Assembly: GCF_963676685.1 (NCBI RefSeq)
Contig: NC_092346.1
Span: forward strand, 90,182,255-90,246,254
DNA: 64,000 bases
Origin: Mytilus edulis
Taxonomy: Eukaryota > Mollusca > Bivalvia > Mytilida > Mytilidae
Direction of reading: 5' to 3'
Shown here: positions 21,985-32,635 of the stretch, one piece after another
Layout: each line of letters opens with the position of its first letter
How positions within the stretch are numbered: the first letter of the stretch is position 1
Notes under the pieces: model-generated
Database searches by the model: none
Told to the model about the DNA's origin: nothing
What the model saw: only the letters and a program-made list of their open reading frames with translations
Made by a program: the position numbers and the translations under genes

Positions 21985-22215
21985 GATATATTTGTGCCTG
22001 TCCAAGTCAGGAGCCTCTGGCCTTTGGTAGTCTTGTTTGGGTTTTTTTTAAATTTAGTTCATTTATATGTTTTGGAGTTAGAGTGACGTCTATTTTCACT
22101 AAAATAGAACACAATTTTATTTAGGAACCAGCTGAGAAACGCCTCCGGGTGCGGGGTTTTCTCGCTGCATTGAAAACCAATTTGGTGGCCTTCGGCTGTT
22201 GTCTGATTTATGCCG
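21985..22215 (+). repeat. Partial, diverged copy of repeat family M
   Basis: Contains CTGTCCAAGTCAGGAGCCTC and CGCCTCCGGGTGCGGGG, in the opposite orientation to the copy at 17464-18020. It lies in the intron between exons 2 and 3. Confidence 0.7.
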
Positions 22216-22391
22216 TTTTACACTAAATTAAAGAAGTTTGATGCCGTAATTAAAAATAGAAGACAAAATACAAAACTAAAAGTACTGATGTCTGACAGAC
22301 TAATAATTAATATATTTACGAAATCAAGGAGCAAAAATTAGCCTTATCATACCTTGGAGTTAATATTCTGAATAAGATTAAGATCATTTAC

Positions 22392-22626
22392 CTCCATATT
22401 GTTGTTGTGGTTGAGGATATCCACCATACCCAGATGGCGGTGGAGCAAATTCTGGTCCATAGCCTAGAGGATATGGAGCTGCCCCTGGACCATTCTGTTG
22501 ACCGTCATAACCAAAGGGAGGTGGAGCTGTTCCCGGACCACCATGACCGAAAGGAGGTGGTACAATGCCAGGTCCGGGGTTTCCTGGTCCACCATTATAT
22601 TGAGGTGGAGGTCCTTGACCATATGG
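22392..22626 (-). CDS. Exon 2 of minus-strand Pro/Gly/Tyr-rich membrane protein gene
   Basis: Acceptor TTTATTTAG precedes 22626 and donor GTAAAT follows 22392. It encodes 78 residues made mostly of Pro, Gly, Tyr and Gln, with repeated PPPFG and PYGQG-like motifs, followed by one base of the next codon. Spliced to exons 1, 3 and 4 it gives an open reading frame of at least 135 codons: a short MAAVN start, the proline-rich domain, a Gln-rich linker, a basic cluster and a hydrophobic helix. Such layouts occur in small tail-anchored or BRI3/CYSTM-like proteins, where the proline-rich part faces the cytosol and may bind WW or SH3 domains. No family signature is visible, so the function is open. 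The plus-strand frames at 22407-22689 are shadows of this exon. Confidence 0.68.
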
Positions 22627-23831
22627 CTAAATAAAGGAAATGTTGTTATATTATGTGAAGAATTTGCTACGATAACACTAACTGTCTAAATAATTTTTCT
22701 AACTTTCATTAAATCAAAATGTAACTTTTGTGTGATTAAAATGCGTATCCAAGAACGAATTTTTACTGTATTTCCAGTTTCCTGCAAATGGTCATACATG
22801 TTTGTTAACGTCCCAATATTACTGTTATTATTCTATACTCACTCAGTCTTGTGTTCCTTGCACCAATCTGTATTAGTTACATAGTTGTAGTGAACATATA
22901 AGGTACAATTCTTACAACCATGTGTAAACATATCAATAAAAACAACTTGGTGGACTGACTTTCACATTTATAACTATGATAAATAGTTTGACTTTAGGCA
23001 AAATTGAAGAAAATAGTATTTCGAATTTGAAATTATTTTTGAATTGCGATGATATTTAGCTTTGTGCTATTCTGCAACAAAAGCAAAGCTTCTTGTTGAT
23101 ACTATATCGATAGCGGGGGAAATAAAAGATACAATTTAGTTTTTTAAAGTCAATCATGACTACTGTTTATAAAAAGAAATGTGTCTATTTGAAGAAGGTG
23201 CATGCATATAAGTCTCATATTCTTAATTTTTTAAGAGAGAAAATGTTTCACCCGTACATGAGTGTCTAATCCTGAAGTAAACGAACATTTTGGATATTCA
23301 ATTAAGCTGAAAAATGATTAACATAAAATAGAGAAAATCTCTTACATCATATTGTACACATAAACATCAATTGTTGAAGTCTGCATGTTAACCTCAAATT
23401 GTGTTTTAATTATTAATGTATTTGGGTGGCTGACATATGTCTATATTTTCTTGTCTTTTGTTTGTTTTTGTTCGTAAAACTATCTTTTTGGACTCAGCCC
23501 CTATCTCATTTTAGCTTTTAATCTCAATAAATGAATTATAAAAAAAATACACGAGAGAAACTACAATACCGCTTACAGGGAAACGTCACAAAACAAAAAA
23601 TAACACGATAGAAAATAACCAACAAGCATCAAGAAAACTAAAGGTCGTAATCATACGAAATGGAGAAAATGATTGTATTTGTGGTGTGAATATTTCAAAT
23701 GAATAATTCGGCTTTGTACTTTAAACGTAGCTTGACAATAGTGAATCTTTATTCTCATTTGTTCAACTTTTGTTTGGAAGTCTTTTATAGAGTTTTGGAG
23801 TTTTAGGTCGAATATTGTTGAAATTACTTAC

Positions 23832-23846
23832 ATTTACAGCGGCCAT
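23832..23846 (-). CDS. Exon 1 (start) of minus-strand Pro/Gly/Tyr-rich membrane protein gene
   Basis: ATG at 23846 in context CAAAATGG starts five codons (MAAVN), followed directly by a consensus GTAAGT donor at 23831. Phase 0 joins exon 2 at PYGQG. Promoter and leader would lie at about 23850-24430; I see no clear TATA box. Confidence 0.58.
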
Positions 23847-24442
23847 TTTGGTCAGTTTAAAATTCTAACAAAACATGTTCTGACAGCTTGTAGTATATAC
23901 ATATATGAATATTAAAATATTAAATAAATGAATTGAAAGTTGTATTAAAGTTTTATTATCTCACATTAAACCGACATCAATTCAACTGTGTCAAATACGT
24001 TTTGTTAAGCTTAAATACATTTAATTAACATTAGAAATTCAATCACAGATTGACCAGAATAAAACTATCGACCAATACTCGCGACCACATAAGTTTACAA
24101 TGAGAAATCAACAATAAGCAAGCAAGTCAATACATCTGCTGTATAAATACATTTTGTAATTTGCAAAATAAGCAGTTATTCAGAAGACATTATTTGCTCA
24201 CTGGTATTACTCGATTTATTTCACTTGACTGGGCGGAGTTTAACCGATTCGCTCATAATAAACCAGTCCACCTATAGATATGTGCTTTAGGATAAACTCA
24301 CCAACGAAGTGTCCAGTCATTCTTTTGTAAATTTCTTTTATGTCACTGATAGGTGATTAGAAATCAGTAATAATTATAACGGCAATCGTCCTTACCACAC
24401 ACATCTTCAAATAAACTGTCCTTATGCAAATTAAGACGTTGG

Positions 24443-24766
24443 CCAGATGCGGCCATTTCGCCTTTTCGCGTTTTCCTGTTTTCTTCCTGCACTTTGCAAA
24501 CGCGAAATCGGGAAATCGGGAAATCGAGAAAGCAAAAACGCAAAAACACGAAAGCGAAAACGCGAAAACGCGAAATGAATTTCTCGATTTCGCGTTTTTG
24601 CTTTCTCGATTTCCCGATTTCCCGATTTCTCGATTTCCCGATTTCCCGAATTCTCAATTTCTTGATTTTGCTTTCTCGATTTCTCGATTTCCCGATTTCG
24701 AGTTGGAAAAGTGAGAGGAGAAAACGCGAAAACACGAAAAGGGGAAATGGTGGCATCCGGTACGGA
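24443..24766. mobile_element. Foldback element of degenerate CGATTTCC-type repeats
   Basis: The outer arms (CCAGATGCGGCCATTTCGCC at the left, the related reverse complement at about 24740-24766) pair imperfectly. The interior is a run of GAAATCGGGAAATCGAGAAA-type repeats on one side and the complementary TTTCTCGATTTCCCGATTTC type on the other, with direct copies of a GAAAACGCG motif. The whole would form a long hairpin. Several long overlapping frames on both strands here are by-products of the low complexity. Confidence 0.65.
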
Positions 24767-26560
24767 TGTCGCAGTCATACTTTTCACACCTTTCTTTCTC
24801 GATTATGATATTACCGAACGCAATGATTTTTTATTTTACTTGAACTGTTACCCTTTCGGAACACCACAGTTTATCCAAGTTTTAAGTGTATTTCAATCAT
24901 GTTGTCCACTTTTTACTGTATAGAGTTTTGAAGAATGTTGTTTGTGTGTTCGTCTCTTTTCCTTAGTTTTCATGTTGTTTTGGTTGTCCTCTTGGTATCT
25001 TGCTCCCTTTTCACACTTGAAAACATGAACAAGATTCAAAAACAATAAGTTTAAATACAGTATATGTATCGCAATTAAAAGAAGGCAAACGTAGTCCAAC
25101 ACAGTCTTCGAAATCTTGGTTGTTTCTTAATTTCCGGAAAATCTTTCGGATGCTGTCCCGTTTTTTGTTCCATAGTTTTGGGTTTCGGAATGCGTTTAAG
25201 CTGGTGGAATCTAGCAGACGAAATTTTGTGAGTTTTTAACAGTAAAACACATTGAAAGCAGTCGTATTCGATCTAAATTTGAGCGAAGAGATTGTGATGC
25301 ATCAAATTTTCCTGAAAACAAGCGTTAACGTACTTAACAGTATCAAAAATGTTCATAAAATCCATCCGAACTTTGAAAGAAACTAAATGATCCTAAAAAG
25401 TATCGAAAAGGGAGTAGCTTAATACGTCTTCCTCGTGTTTACAGTGATATGATCAAAGTTTTCTTATTGACGACATTATTCTACAAATTTTGCAAAAGTT
25501 GACAAATTTAAGAAGCTGTTCGTTATTTTAATGTACATGAAGTGTTAAACGTGTGTATTTTACTTTAGTTTTGTATCAATAATCATGATAATCTCATTTC
25601 GACATTTGTCAAATGCAAGAATGATCTAGCCTTTCAAAAAAGTGTGGGAATCAACTATGATATCAATACACGGCTTAAACCAAGTTTTTTTTTAAAGGAA
25701 GATAAAATACTTCCATTGTTCGTTTCAACTGCTTATTCAAGACAAAGATCATTTCAAAGATGTCTTCCAAAGCAACACATTCTTTGACCTTGCTATGATC
25801 AATATAAATATGACGAATTGAAACATCAAAATCCTTGGACAAATTTATGAGTTCAACAAGGATGTCTATTTTCAAGTAACATTTCAAGTCATTTTGCTCG
25901 AATATGCCTACATTTTGTTTGTTTTTTTGTTATATTTGCCATAATATATAACAGACATAACACATTTCATTTGATACGTGTATACTGTGCATTTGATTAC
26001 CTCATTCTGATTGGTCAGCTCGTTGCCTCCCTTCAAAGTCCATCAATGTCATCAATGTTTTTGTATTTTTGGTCTATTTTAAGGTTTATGTTATTTTTTA
26101 TGACCTAGAGAAATAGTTATGACGGTCGAAAGGCTTTTTTTTTTTTAATTTTCATGAAGATAGGGATCACAGAAAAAATTGAAACAGCTTTTCAAGACAT
26201 GATAGTTAATTGGACTAGAGTTGGAGAACCGTTGTTTAGTGTGACTCTGGCAGCTAAAGTGAACCTCCTCTACAGGGTTCAGGGTCAGCCTCAGTTTCAC
26301 AAAATTGCGCACATTATCACATAATCAAAAACCCATAAGGAGGATCAGCTCATAAAAGATATTGAGCTATGATAATGATTGAAATGGCTCTGGTGATATT
26401 TTCGGAAATCTAACTATAAATACTGGATTTGAATTGATATACGTTTGTTGATATTAATTAAGAAAGACACGTTATATTAAAAGAAGACTATGTTTTTAGA
26501 CAACTTCTCAAGATAAGATAATTTGTACATCCTGTTGATTTAATACATTGTTTTGTCATT
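24767..26560. other. AT-rich stretch, no gene supported
   Basis: Upstream flank or intron of the exon at 26565. The small frames here show no conserved features. The element or gene that preceded the 26565 exon is not visible. Confidence 0.35.
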
Positions 26561-26564
26561 GCAG

Positions 26565-26947
26565 TCGTCCAAAAGTTGGGAAAATGAGACCAGTGTATGC
26601 AACAAGAGGAGGCAGACGAAAACAGTGTGACACAGTGAAGAGGTTTACAGACATACAAACAACAAAAAAATTCAAAGACACCAAAGATATTAGTAAATCT
26701 TCAAACCAACAACAAATAACCGTATTCGAACCTGTAATGCACACCTGCCAGAATAACAATGACACCAAAAAAGACGTGGACAAAATGACGAAAACAATTT
26801 ATACTTCAAGCGACTCACATGGTGTCAAGATGGAACAAATTCAACGGGAAACTAAGAAAAATAAGTATCACAAGAAAACAGATAATAGAACTCTCCGTAG
26901 AACAATCAAAGTTGAAGAGTTAACCATAGATGATAGCAAATGTGTCA
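26565..26947 (+). CDS. Exon of an unknown basic protein
   Basis: The exon follows a good 3' splice site (TTTTGTCATTGCAG ending at 26564) and stays open for 127 codons. It then reaches a GTAAGG donor-like site at 26948, or a TAG eight bases further on. I prefer the donor because the TAG falls inside a repeat (26952-27057) that recurs elsewhere. The product is Lys, Arg and Thr rich (RPVYATRGGRRKQCDTVKRF near the start), has few hydrophobic residues and no recognised domain. ATG at 26584 could be the start if upstream sequence is non-coding. An AATAAA lies at about 27199. Coding status is moderate. Confidence 0.45.
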
Positions 26948-26951
26948 GTAA

Positions 26952-27057
26952 GGTCTAGATCACTCACCTGTCGATAGAGCACCTGCTGATATAGCACCAT
27001 CAGCTGGCGATACGGCACCTTTTTTGATAAAATTGATTTGCCTCCCTTTGCACAGTG
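26952..27057 (+). repeat. Repeat Z, first copy, related to the 74-bp satellite
   Basis: Begins GTCTAGATCACTCACCTG, includes GCACCTGCTGATATAGCACC and ends near TTTGCACAG. The inverted partner is at 57601-57703. The middle matches the satellite core ATCACCTGCTGATATGACCC. Confidence 0.65.
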
Positions 27058-27322
27058 TCTTAAGTTTTTAGAAAAATAACTATTAATTTTGCTTCTCATT
27101 TTAACATAATTTAAATTGTTTTGTCGGGACTTATTTGCATAAATACTTTGAAAATGTAATTATTTTTATATTGGGTTTGTAGTATCTCCTTTAGATCTAA
27201 ATAAAATGTAAACTATAAGCTTACAGAATAAGATTTAATGTTCGTTCTAAATATTTTTCATACAACTCACAAATAACGATGCCTGCCCTGTCATATATAT
27301 ATGCATGAAGTTCTGGAAAGGG

Positions 27323-27350
27323 TGTATATATTATATATATATATATATAT
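27323..27350. repeat. (TA)n microsatellite
   Basis: Near-perfect TA dinucleotide run. Confidence 0.8.
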
Positions 27351-27476
27351 TAGAGGATGATGGACAAAGACAACAGAGTTGACACAAAAAGGGAATAAAA
27401 AAATAGGATTAAAATAGAGAAAAATTTATTTAAACTACAACTTAAAGACTGAAATGTAAATCTCGTTCTAATTAAG

Positions 27477-27781
27477 GGAGCTACCATTTGATTTTTATAT
27501 GGGGGGGGGGCTAGGATGAAATTTAAAAAAAAAGGCAGAACAGGAGTTTTCAGTTAAAAAAAAAAGGCAGGATAAGACACTAGCAAAAAAAAAGTCAGGA
27601 TGACAATTTATGTAAAAGAAGTCAAGATAAACTAAAAAAAAACAAAGAAGCAGGACCGGATAGAGTGAAAAATAAAAAGGCAGGACAGCGATTACAACTA
27701 AAAAAAAATGCAGGACAATTTTTTTTATTCCTAACCCCCCCCCCCCCCTCCCCCCCCCACAAAAATCAAATGGTAGCTCCC
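27477..27781. mobile_element. PIF/Harbinger-type MITE with TAA target duplication
   Basis: Terminal inverted repeats GGGAGCTACCATTTGATTTT are followed inward by G or C homopolymer runs. TAA lies on both sides (27474-27476 and 27782-27784). The interior is a set of imperfect A-run plus GGCAGGAC repeats. A related element with TTA duplications is at 57031-57235. Three-base TWA duplications are the hallmark of PIF/Harbinger. Minus-strand frames over it (27495-27935) are low-complexity artefacts. Confidence 0.72.
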
Positions 27782-27904
27782 TAACCAAATAATGATGCCT
27801 GTCATACACATGAATGAGGGTCTGGATGGGGTGTTGATATAAAAGAAAATAATGGACATAGAACAGAATTGACAAAACATGAAAAGATAATAATTTGGGG
27901 AAAA

Positions 27905-28215
27905 AAGAAGATGTGCCAATGACATAACTATCCAAAAGAGACCAAAATAACTCGGAAATTAATAATTACAAACGTATAGATAAACGTACAGCCTTCAACA
28001 ATGAGCAAAGCCCATACCGCATACTCAGCTATAAAAGGCCCCGATAAGACAATGTAAAACAATTCAATTGAGAAAACTAACGGCCGTATTTATATAAAAA
28101 AATTGACGAAAAACAAATATGTTACACATAAACAAATGATAACCACTGAAGTACAGGCTCTCGACTTGGGACAGGCACATGCATAAAGTCTGTATTCGTT
28201 ACTATGTTCTGTGAA
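27905..28215 (-). repeat. Interspersed repeat family G, copy 1
   Basis: Shares AAGAGACCAAAATAA, AGCTATAAAAGGCCC and the AAATTGACGAAAAACAAAT block with the copy at 63120-63690. Shorter copies in the other orientation are at about 31190-31405 and 50735-50925. At about 28120 it shows the uninterrupted site at which the other copy carries a MITE. Confidence 0.75.
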
Positions 28216-28732
28216 CCATGAAATTAGGGTTGAAACTATAATTCAACATACAATTTAGAAAGACCATGTCATAAATAAAATTTCATTGAGTCTCACGTTT
28301 GATTTGACTTCATCATCATCAACTACCTTGGCCAAAATCTTTATCCGGTGAATGTACTGTTTTACACAATCATATTTTAAAGTTCAGTGAACCATATAAT
28401 TAATACAATAAAATGGTGTTATCTTTAATATTCATGTACATGTATATGATACGAAAAAATGAACACAAAATTACATGTCATGACAACAGCTGTTTGCATA
28501 ATTTAAGAGCATATCAAATAGTTCAAGTCATGCAAGTGAAGACAGATAATAAGTATCACTAAATGTTTGAATACATTTTTGACAATAGCTCATTGCAAGT
28601 TTGACACACATTTCTTAGGTTTTAATTTTGACCTACGTTTTGTACTTTATTTTTAAGCAAAAATTGGTTCTATGTAAACAGTATGTGCTGTAAACAATAT
28701 AAACATGACTAATGTAAAAATAAAGAAATTAT

Positions 28733-28858
28733 CACTTTCAGAAATATGCTGTTGGATATGCCCTTAATGTTTAAGTTATTGCAGAACAGGAGGCAATAAG
28801 TTTGTCCGAGATATACAAATTATGCATATTTGTTTAGCCAGATGTGCTTCTGAAAGTG
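28733..28858. mobile_element. Candidate MITE with CACTTTCAGAA inverted ends
   Basis: CACTTTCAGAA at 28733-28743 is matched by TTCTGAAAGTG at 28848-28858. There is no clear target duplication and no second copy in the window, so support is limited. Confidence 0.35.
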
Positions 28859-28859
28859 G

Positions 28860-29924
28860 TAAAATAGAATTCAAAATCTGAATTTTTTTTAACTTGCTCC
28901 ATTTTCACCTCGACAACAATTCTAGCTGAGGCAATGTCAACTGTTTTGAAAAATTCTGAGGATGACATCCGATGTTTTGTATGTGAAAATCGGTACATAG
29001 CAGCTAAACAAAATAGAGACTAGAAAGAGTACGCGTCACAGTCATCTAGGTATATGTGCATCTTCAACAATGAGAACTCTCCAACATTGTAAACATGAAT
29101 TGTTTATAGAAAATTTCTCTTTTTTTATATTGAATTGCTGAACATTTTCTGTTTACGGTTTCTTTCTATCTTCTTGACTTTTTACCCAAAAAACAATTGA
29201 GAGTAAAAAAGTCCCCAATTAAGGGCAATCCAAATTATGTCGCAATATGTCGGCTAATTTTAGGACTGCTACTTGATTGTAGATCTTGTCTTGCTGATAA
29301 CTTTAAATTTGTTATAAAAGTTACTACATAGTTATTATTTATTTCAATATAAAAGACTAACATAAAAAAAAATGGTAAAATTCGTAATATAAGGGCGAAA
29401 TCTCCTATTATTAAAGATTTCACAATTTTGACGTGAAGAGACATTAGGTAGGGCTCAACAGTCCGGCTGAACATGTTTTCCTAGTCAGGGTTTTTCCTAT
29501 GCGGTTTTTCAAAACACAACACTTGCATTTTACCCCGATGTTCTAATTTTAGCCATTACAGCAGCAGCTAGGGTTATCAAACACAAATTCTAATATGACG
29601 TCCTTATTACGCTTTGTTAACAAAGCCGTGTTCTAATGAGCACACAAAATATGTTTGCCACACATGCGCACGGTCTTACTGTTTATATTAACGTTATTTC
29701 CATCGTTATCCTTTTAAATATTTACATTTAAGCAGCTAACATAAACTTTTATTATATTTTTTTATTAAACAACATATATTTGCCCTGCTCGTAGGTTTTA
29801 AAATTATCAAATATGAAATGTAATATATAGACTCCTCGGGGAGGACACGGGAACAGCCAAACATTCTTACGGTATTTTCGTACGTTTCGACCTATAAATA
29901 TATTGTATTTGTCATATTAGAATC
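28860..29924. other. AT-rich stretch with a fragment of the 1706-3737 repeat
   Basis: The part at about 29515-29600 (CATTTTACCCCGATGTTCTA then TTTTAGCCAT) matches the repeat at 1706-3737. The remainder shows nothing I can support. Confidence 0.4.
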
Positions 29925-30086
29925 GAAATAATTCCTTCATGTCATGCTCTATGCTCATTTTAACATGGGTAGGCATTATATTTGACCACATTTTACACCT
30001 CGCTAACGCTCAGTGTAAAATATCGACAAATATAATGCCTACCCATATTAAAATGAGCATAGAGCATGACATGAAGGAATTATTTC
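29925..30086. mobile_element. Foldback element with 60-bp near-perfect arms
   Basis: The arm at 29925-29984 (beginning GAAATAATTCCTTCATGTCA) is the reverse complement of 30027-30086 with only one or two mismatches. A second inner stem (ATTTTACAC/GTGTAAAAT) surrounds a short loop. A transcript would be a hairpin of about 70 bp. No target duplication is obvious. Confidence 0.8.
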
Positions 30087-30704
30087 TTAATTTATACTAG
30101 ACACACCAAAGACAATTGTGGACACGTTTAACCAATAATGTCAGACGACTTCTTAAAGGACATAATTCGCACAGGCACTTGTCTCGTATCCGCCCCCTAT
30201 TTACCTTAATATAACCATGGAAGTAATCATAAAGTGTTAATGTTATTAAAACCTTTTTTTTAAACAGATATACATTTAAATACGGTAGCACCACTAACCA
30301 TTTATTATTTCATGTTTCAATAAAGTATTTTATGACCTTTATTCCATGTAAGTCTAAATTATTTAAAAGTATTTTTTTTCTATTGCTTGACAGCTTGACA
30401 CATTTCAACACTAAAATATTATATGTCTACATCTGCCTACATTATTTTGTTAAACATCATGTGAACCATGATCGCATCATCGTTATTACCTGTTTTTACT
30501 TGAGATTCGCTTTCAACCGGACAATGCTTTTAGAATGTTTAAAACAAACAGTAATTACCCAAAATATGCAAAAATAATTACAACTTTAGTAGGGACAGTG
30601 TTTTAGATCTGTGTCAAGCTTTTGATCTTCTAAATCATAAACTGCTCCTTAAAAAATTTCAAAAATATAAATGTTCTTATAATTCAATTCATTGATTTTG
30701 ATAA

Positions 30705-31085
30705 TCGTAGATCGCAGTAAGGTCGTATCACGGTCGTGGTGAGGTCTTCAAGATCATGAAGAGCGTGGCCAACTTTGAACATGTTCAAAATAATCGTGGT
30801 GCGGTCGTGGCGAAATCAGGTCGTGTATTAGAAGCGTAGTGAGAGCGCACTAAGATCGCAGTAAGATCATACAATCGTAGCGAAAGCGTGATTCTATTCA
30901 GAGAGACTGCGCTACAATCGCACAGCGACGTTATCACGATCTCACTACGACTATCACGTTCTTACTGCGACCCAACTACGCTTCCACTACGACTACACGC
31001 TGTTCACGACCATAGTACGATTCTAGCAAGCCCTTGCCGTCCTCATCACGCTCTTCGTACGACCTGACTACGTTCGCACTACGAC
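30705..31085. mobile_element. Foldback element of degenerate GATCGTAGTGAG-type repeats
   Basis: The left half carries many imperfect copies of a 10 to 13-bp motif (GATCGCAGTAAG, GGTCGTGGTG). The right half carries the complementary type (CTTACTGCGA, CACTACGAC). GC content is clearly above that of the flanks. It could fold into one long imperfect hairpin. Confidence 0.65.
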
Positions 31086-31189
31086 CATCATTCTCATTGT
31101 CATTTTCACATAAAACATATAAAAAAGCTCCCTAGATTTTGTTTGTTTGAATGTAATTATCCATTTGCTCTAACGGCTCAACCATGCTT

Positions 31190-31405
31190 CTCGTTTTTAT
31201 ATAGATTAGACCGATGGTTTTCCCGTTTAAATGGTTTAACATTAGTAATATTTTGGTCCTTTATAACGTGCTGATTGATGTGAGCCAAGGCTCCGTGTTG
31301 AAGGCCGTACCTTGGTCTATAAATTAATTTACTTTTATAAATTGTTACTTGGATGAAGAGAGTTGTCTCATTGACTCATTTGACACTCATACCACACCTT
31401 CCTAT
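31190..31405 (+). repeat. Fragment of repeat family G
   Basis: Contains the GCCAAGGCTCCGTGTTGAAG and GAGAGTTGTCTCATT blocks shared with 50735-50925. Confidence 0.6.
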
Positions 31406-31513
31406 ATATATATATTGATACATCTATGTCATCTCTGCTATCGTTCACTAAAATATCGTCATTGAGCTTTATGGACCAGCAATAGGTTGTAATTTAGAAT
31501 GGATTGGTCGGTC

Positions 31514-31555
31514 CAAGGATTTGTATAGTTGGAATAATAACTATACAAATCCTTG
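31514..31555. mobile_element. 42-bp palindromic insert (CAAGGATTTGTATAG family)
   Basis: CAAGGATTTGTATAGTT pairs with AACTATACAAATCCTTG around a short loop. The same arm sequence forms the hairpin at 55108-55141. No clear target duplication here. Confidence 0.55.
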
Positions 31556-31599
31556 AAAACACCAACTGGCACCAAAATATTTATCTATTCTTGTTATAC

Positions 31600-31619
31600 C
31601 CCACGCAACGAGTAGCGGT

Positions 31620-31650
<31 letters not shown>

Positions 31651-32150
31651 CGTCCGTCAGTCCTGTTTCTTGTCATCGCAACTCCTCTCAAACCACACAA
31701 CAGAAATTCACGAAACCTTTTCAGATAATAAGGACATACTATGTAGTTGTGCATATTGACGGGAAATTGCGATTCAACTTGATTTTTTTTCTAGGAGTTA
31801 CGCCCCTTTGAACTTATTTACTTTAATGTACTACTGCAACAGTTTGTCATCGCAACTCCTCTCAAACCACACAACAGAATTTCACGAAACCTTTTCAGAT
31901 AATAAGGACATACTATGAAGTTGTGCATATCGACGGGAAATTGCAATTCAATTTTTTTCTAAGAGTTACGCCACTTTGAACTTATTTACTTTAATGTACT
32001 ACTGCAACATTTTGTCATCTCAACTCCTCTGAAACTACTCAACAGAGTTTCATGAAATTACAATTACAATTTTTTTTTCTTCTTACACTTGTTTAATTTC
32101 TCAAATGAAAATGTGGGGACGTGGGGTATGTGAGCGTGCTCACTAAGGTT
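31600..32150 (+). repeat. Interspersed repeat with GTCCGTCAGTCC and three 174-bp subrepeats
   Basis: Opens with ACCCCACGCAACGAG and CCGTCAGTCCGTCCGTCAGT. A block starting TTGTCATCGCAACTCCTCTC occurs at about 31671, 31845 and 32012, the last one truncated. It ends near CGTGGGGTATGTGAGCGTGC. No coding capacity. Confidence 0.65.
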
Positions 32151-32186
32151 CTTTAATTGTGCCTACAAGTAGTAAACAATCGTACA

Positions 32187-32323
32187 ATACTCAACTTTCA
32201 TCATTTGGATAATTTTATTGTCCCTAAATCAAATGAAGAAATATACAAATCAAGTTTTTCTTTTACATGTTTTAGTGGTCCAAAAGTGTGGAATTCACTG
32301 TTCAGTAAAATTAAAAAATCAAA
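32187..32323 (+). pseudogene. LINE reverse-transcriptase ORF, C-terminal remnant
   Basis: The frame encodes SSFSFTCFSGPKVWNSLFSK. The GPKVWNSL motif is typical of the extreme C-terminus of CR1/jockey-like LINE polyproteins. The rest of the element is missing on the 5' side, and a MITE starts at 32324, so the last codons of the open frame belong to the MITE. Confidence 0.5.
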
Positions 32324-32522
32324 CTGTAAATTCAGAAATTATTGCGATGTTTTAATTGCGAAAAATGTAACATGGTTATAATTGCAATAATTAAAACTCA
32401 CATTTTTTTTTTGTACGAATTAAACATGATTTTTCTCAATATCTGAAAAACAAAAATCGCATTTCAGTCTAAAATGACAAAATCGTAATAATAAATGCAC
32501 GCAATAATTTCTGAATTTACAG
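32324..32522. mobile_element. MITE with 23-bp perfect inverted ends
   Basis: CTGTAAATTCAGAAATTATT at 32324 continues to GCG and is matched exactly by the reverse complement ending at 32522. Length 199 bp. No target duplication is visible. It has inserted into a LINE remnant. Superfamily not assigned. Confidence 0.75.
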
Positions 32523-32635
32523 TTTCTGTTTCCGATTGGTCAAATTTTATGGGAAGGTAACCCAATAATGAGATGTTCGGTTTGTCGGGAAATTTCAGGG
32601 CTGATAGAATTAGACCTTTATAACATATTTATCCA

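Noticed and set aside
24364-24808. Four overlapping frames of 96 to 130 codons on both strands
   Set aside because: All are products of the low-complexity CGATTTCC foldback; composition is a monotonous Arg/Phe/Lys pattern.
27495-27935. 146-codon and 64-codon minus-strand frames
   Set aside because: They run through A runs and C/G homopolymers of a MITE and give Phe- and Gly-rich low-complexity products.
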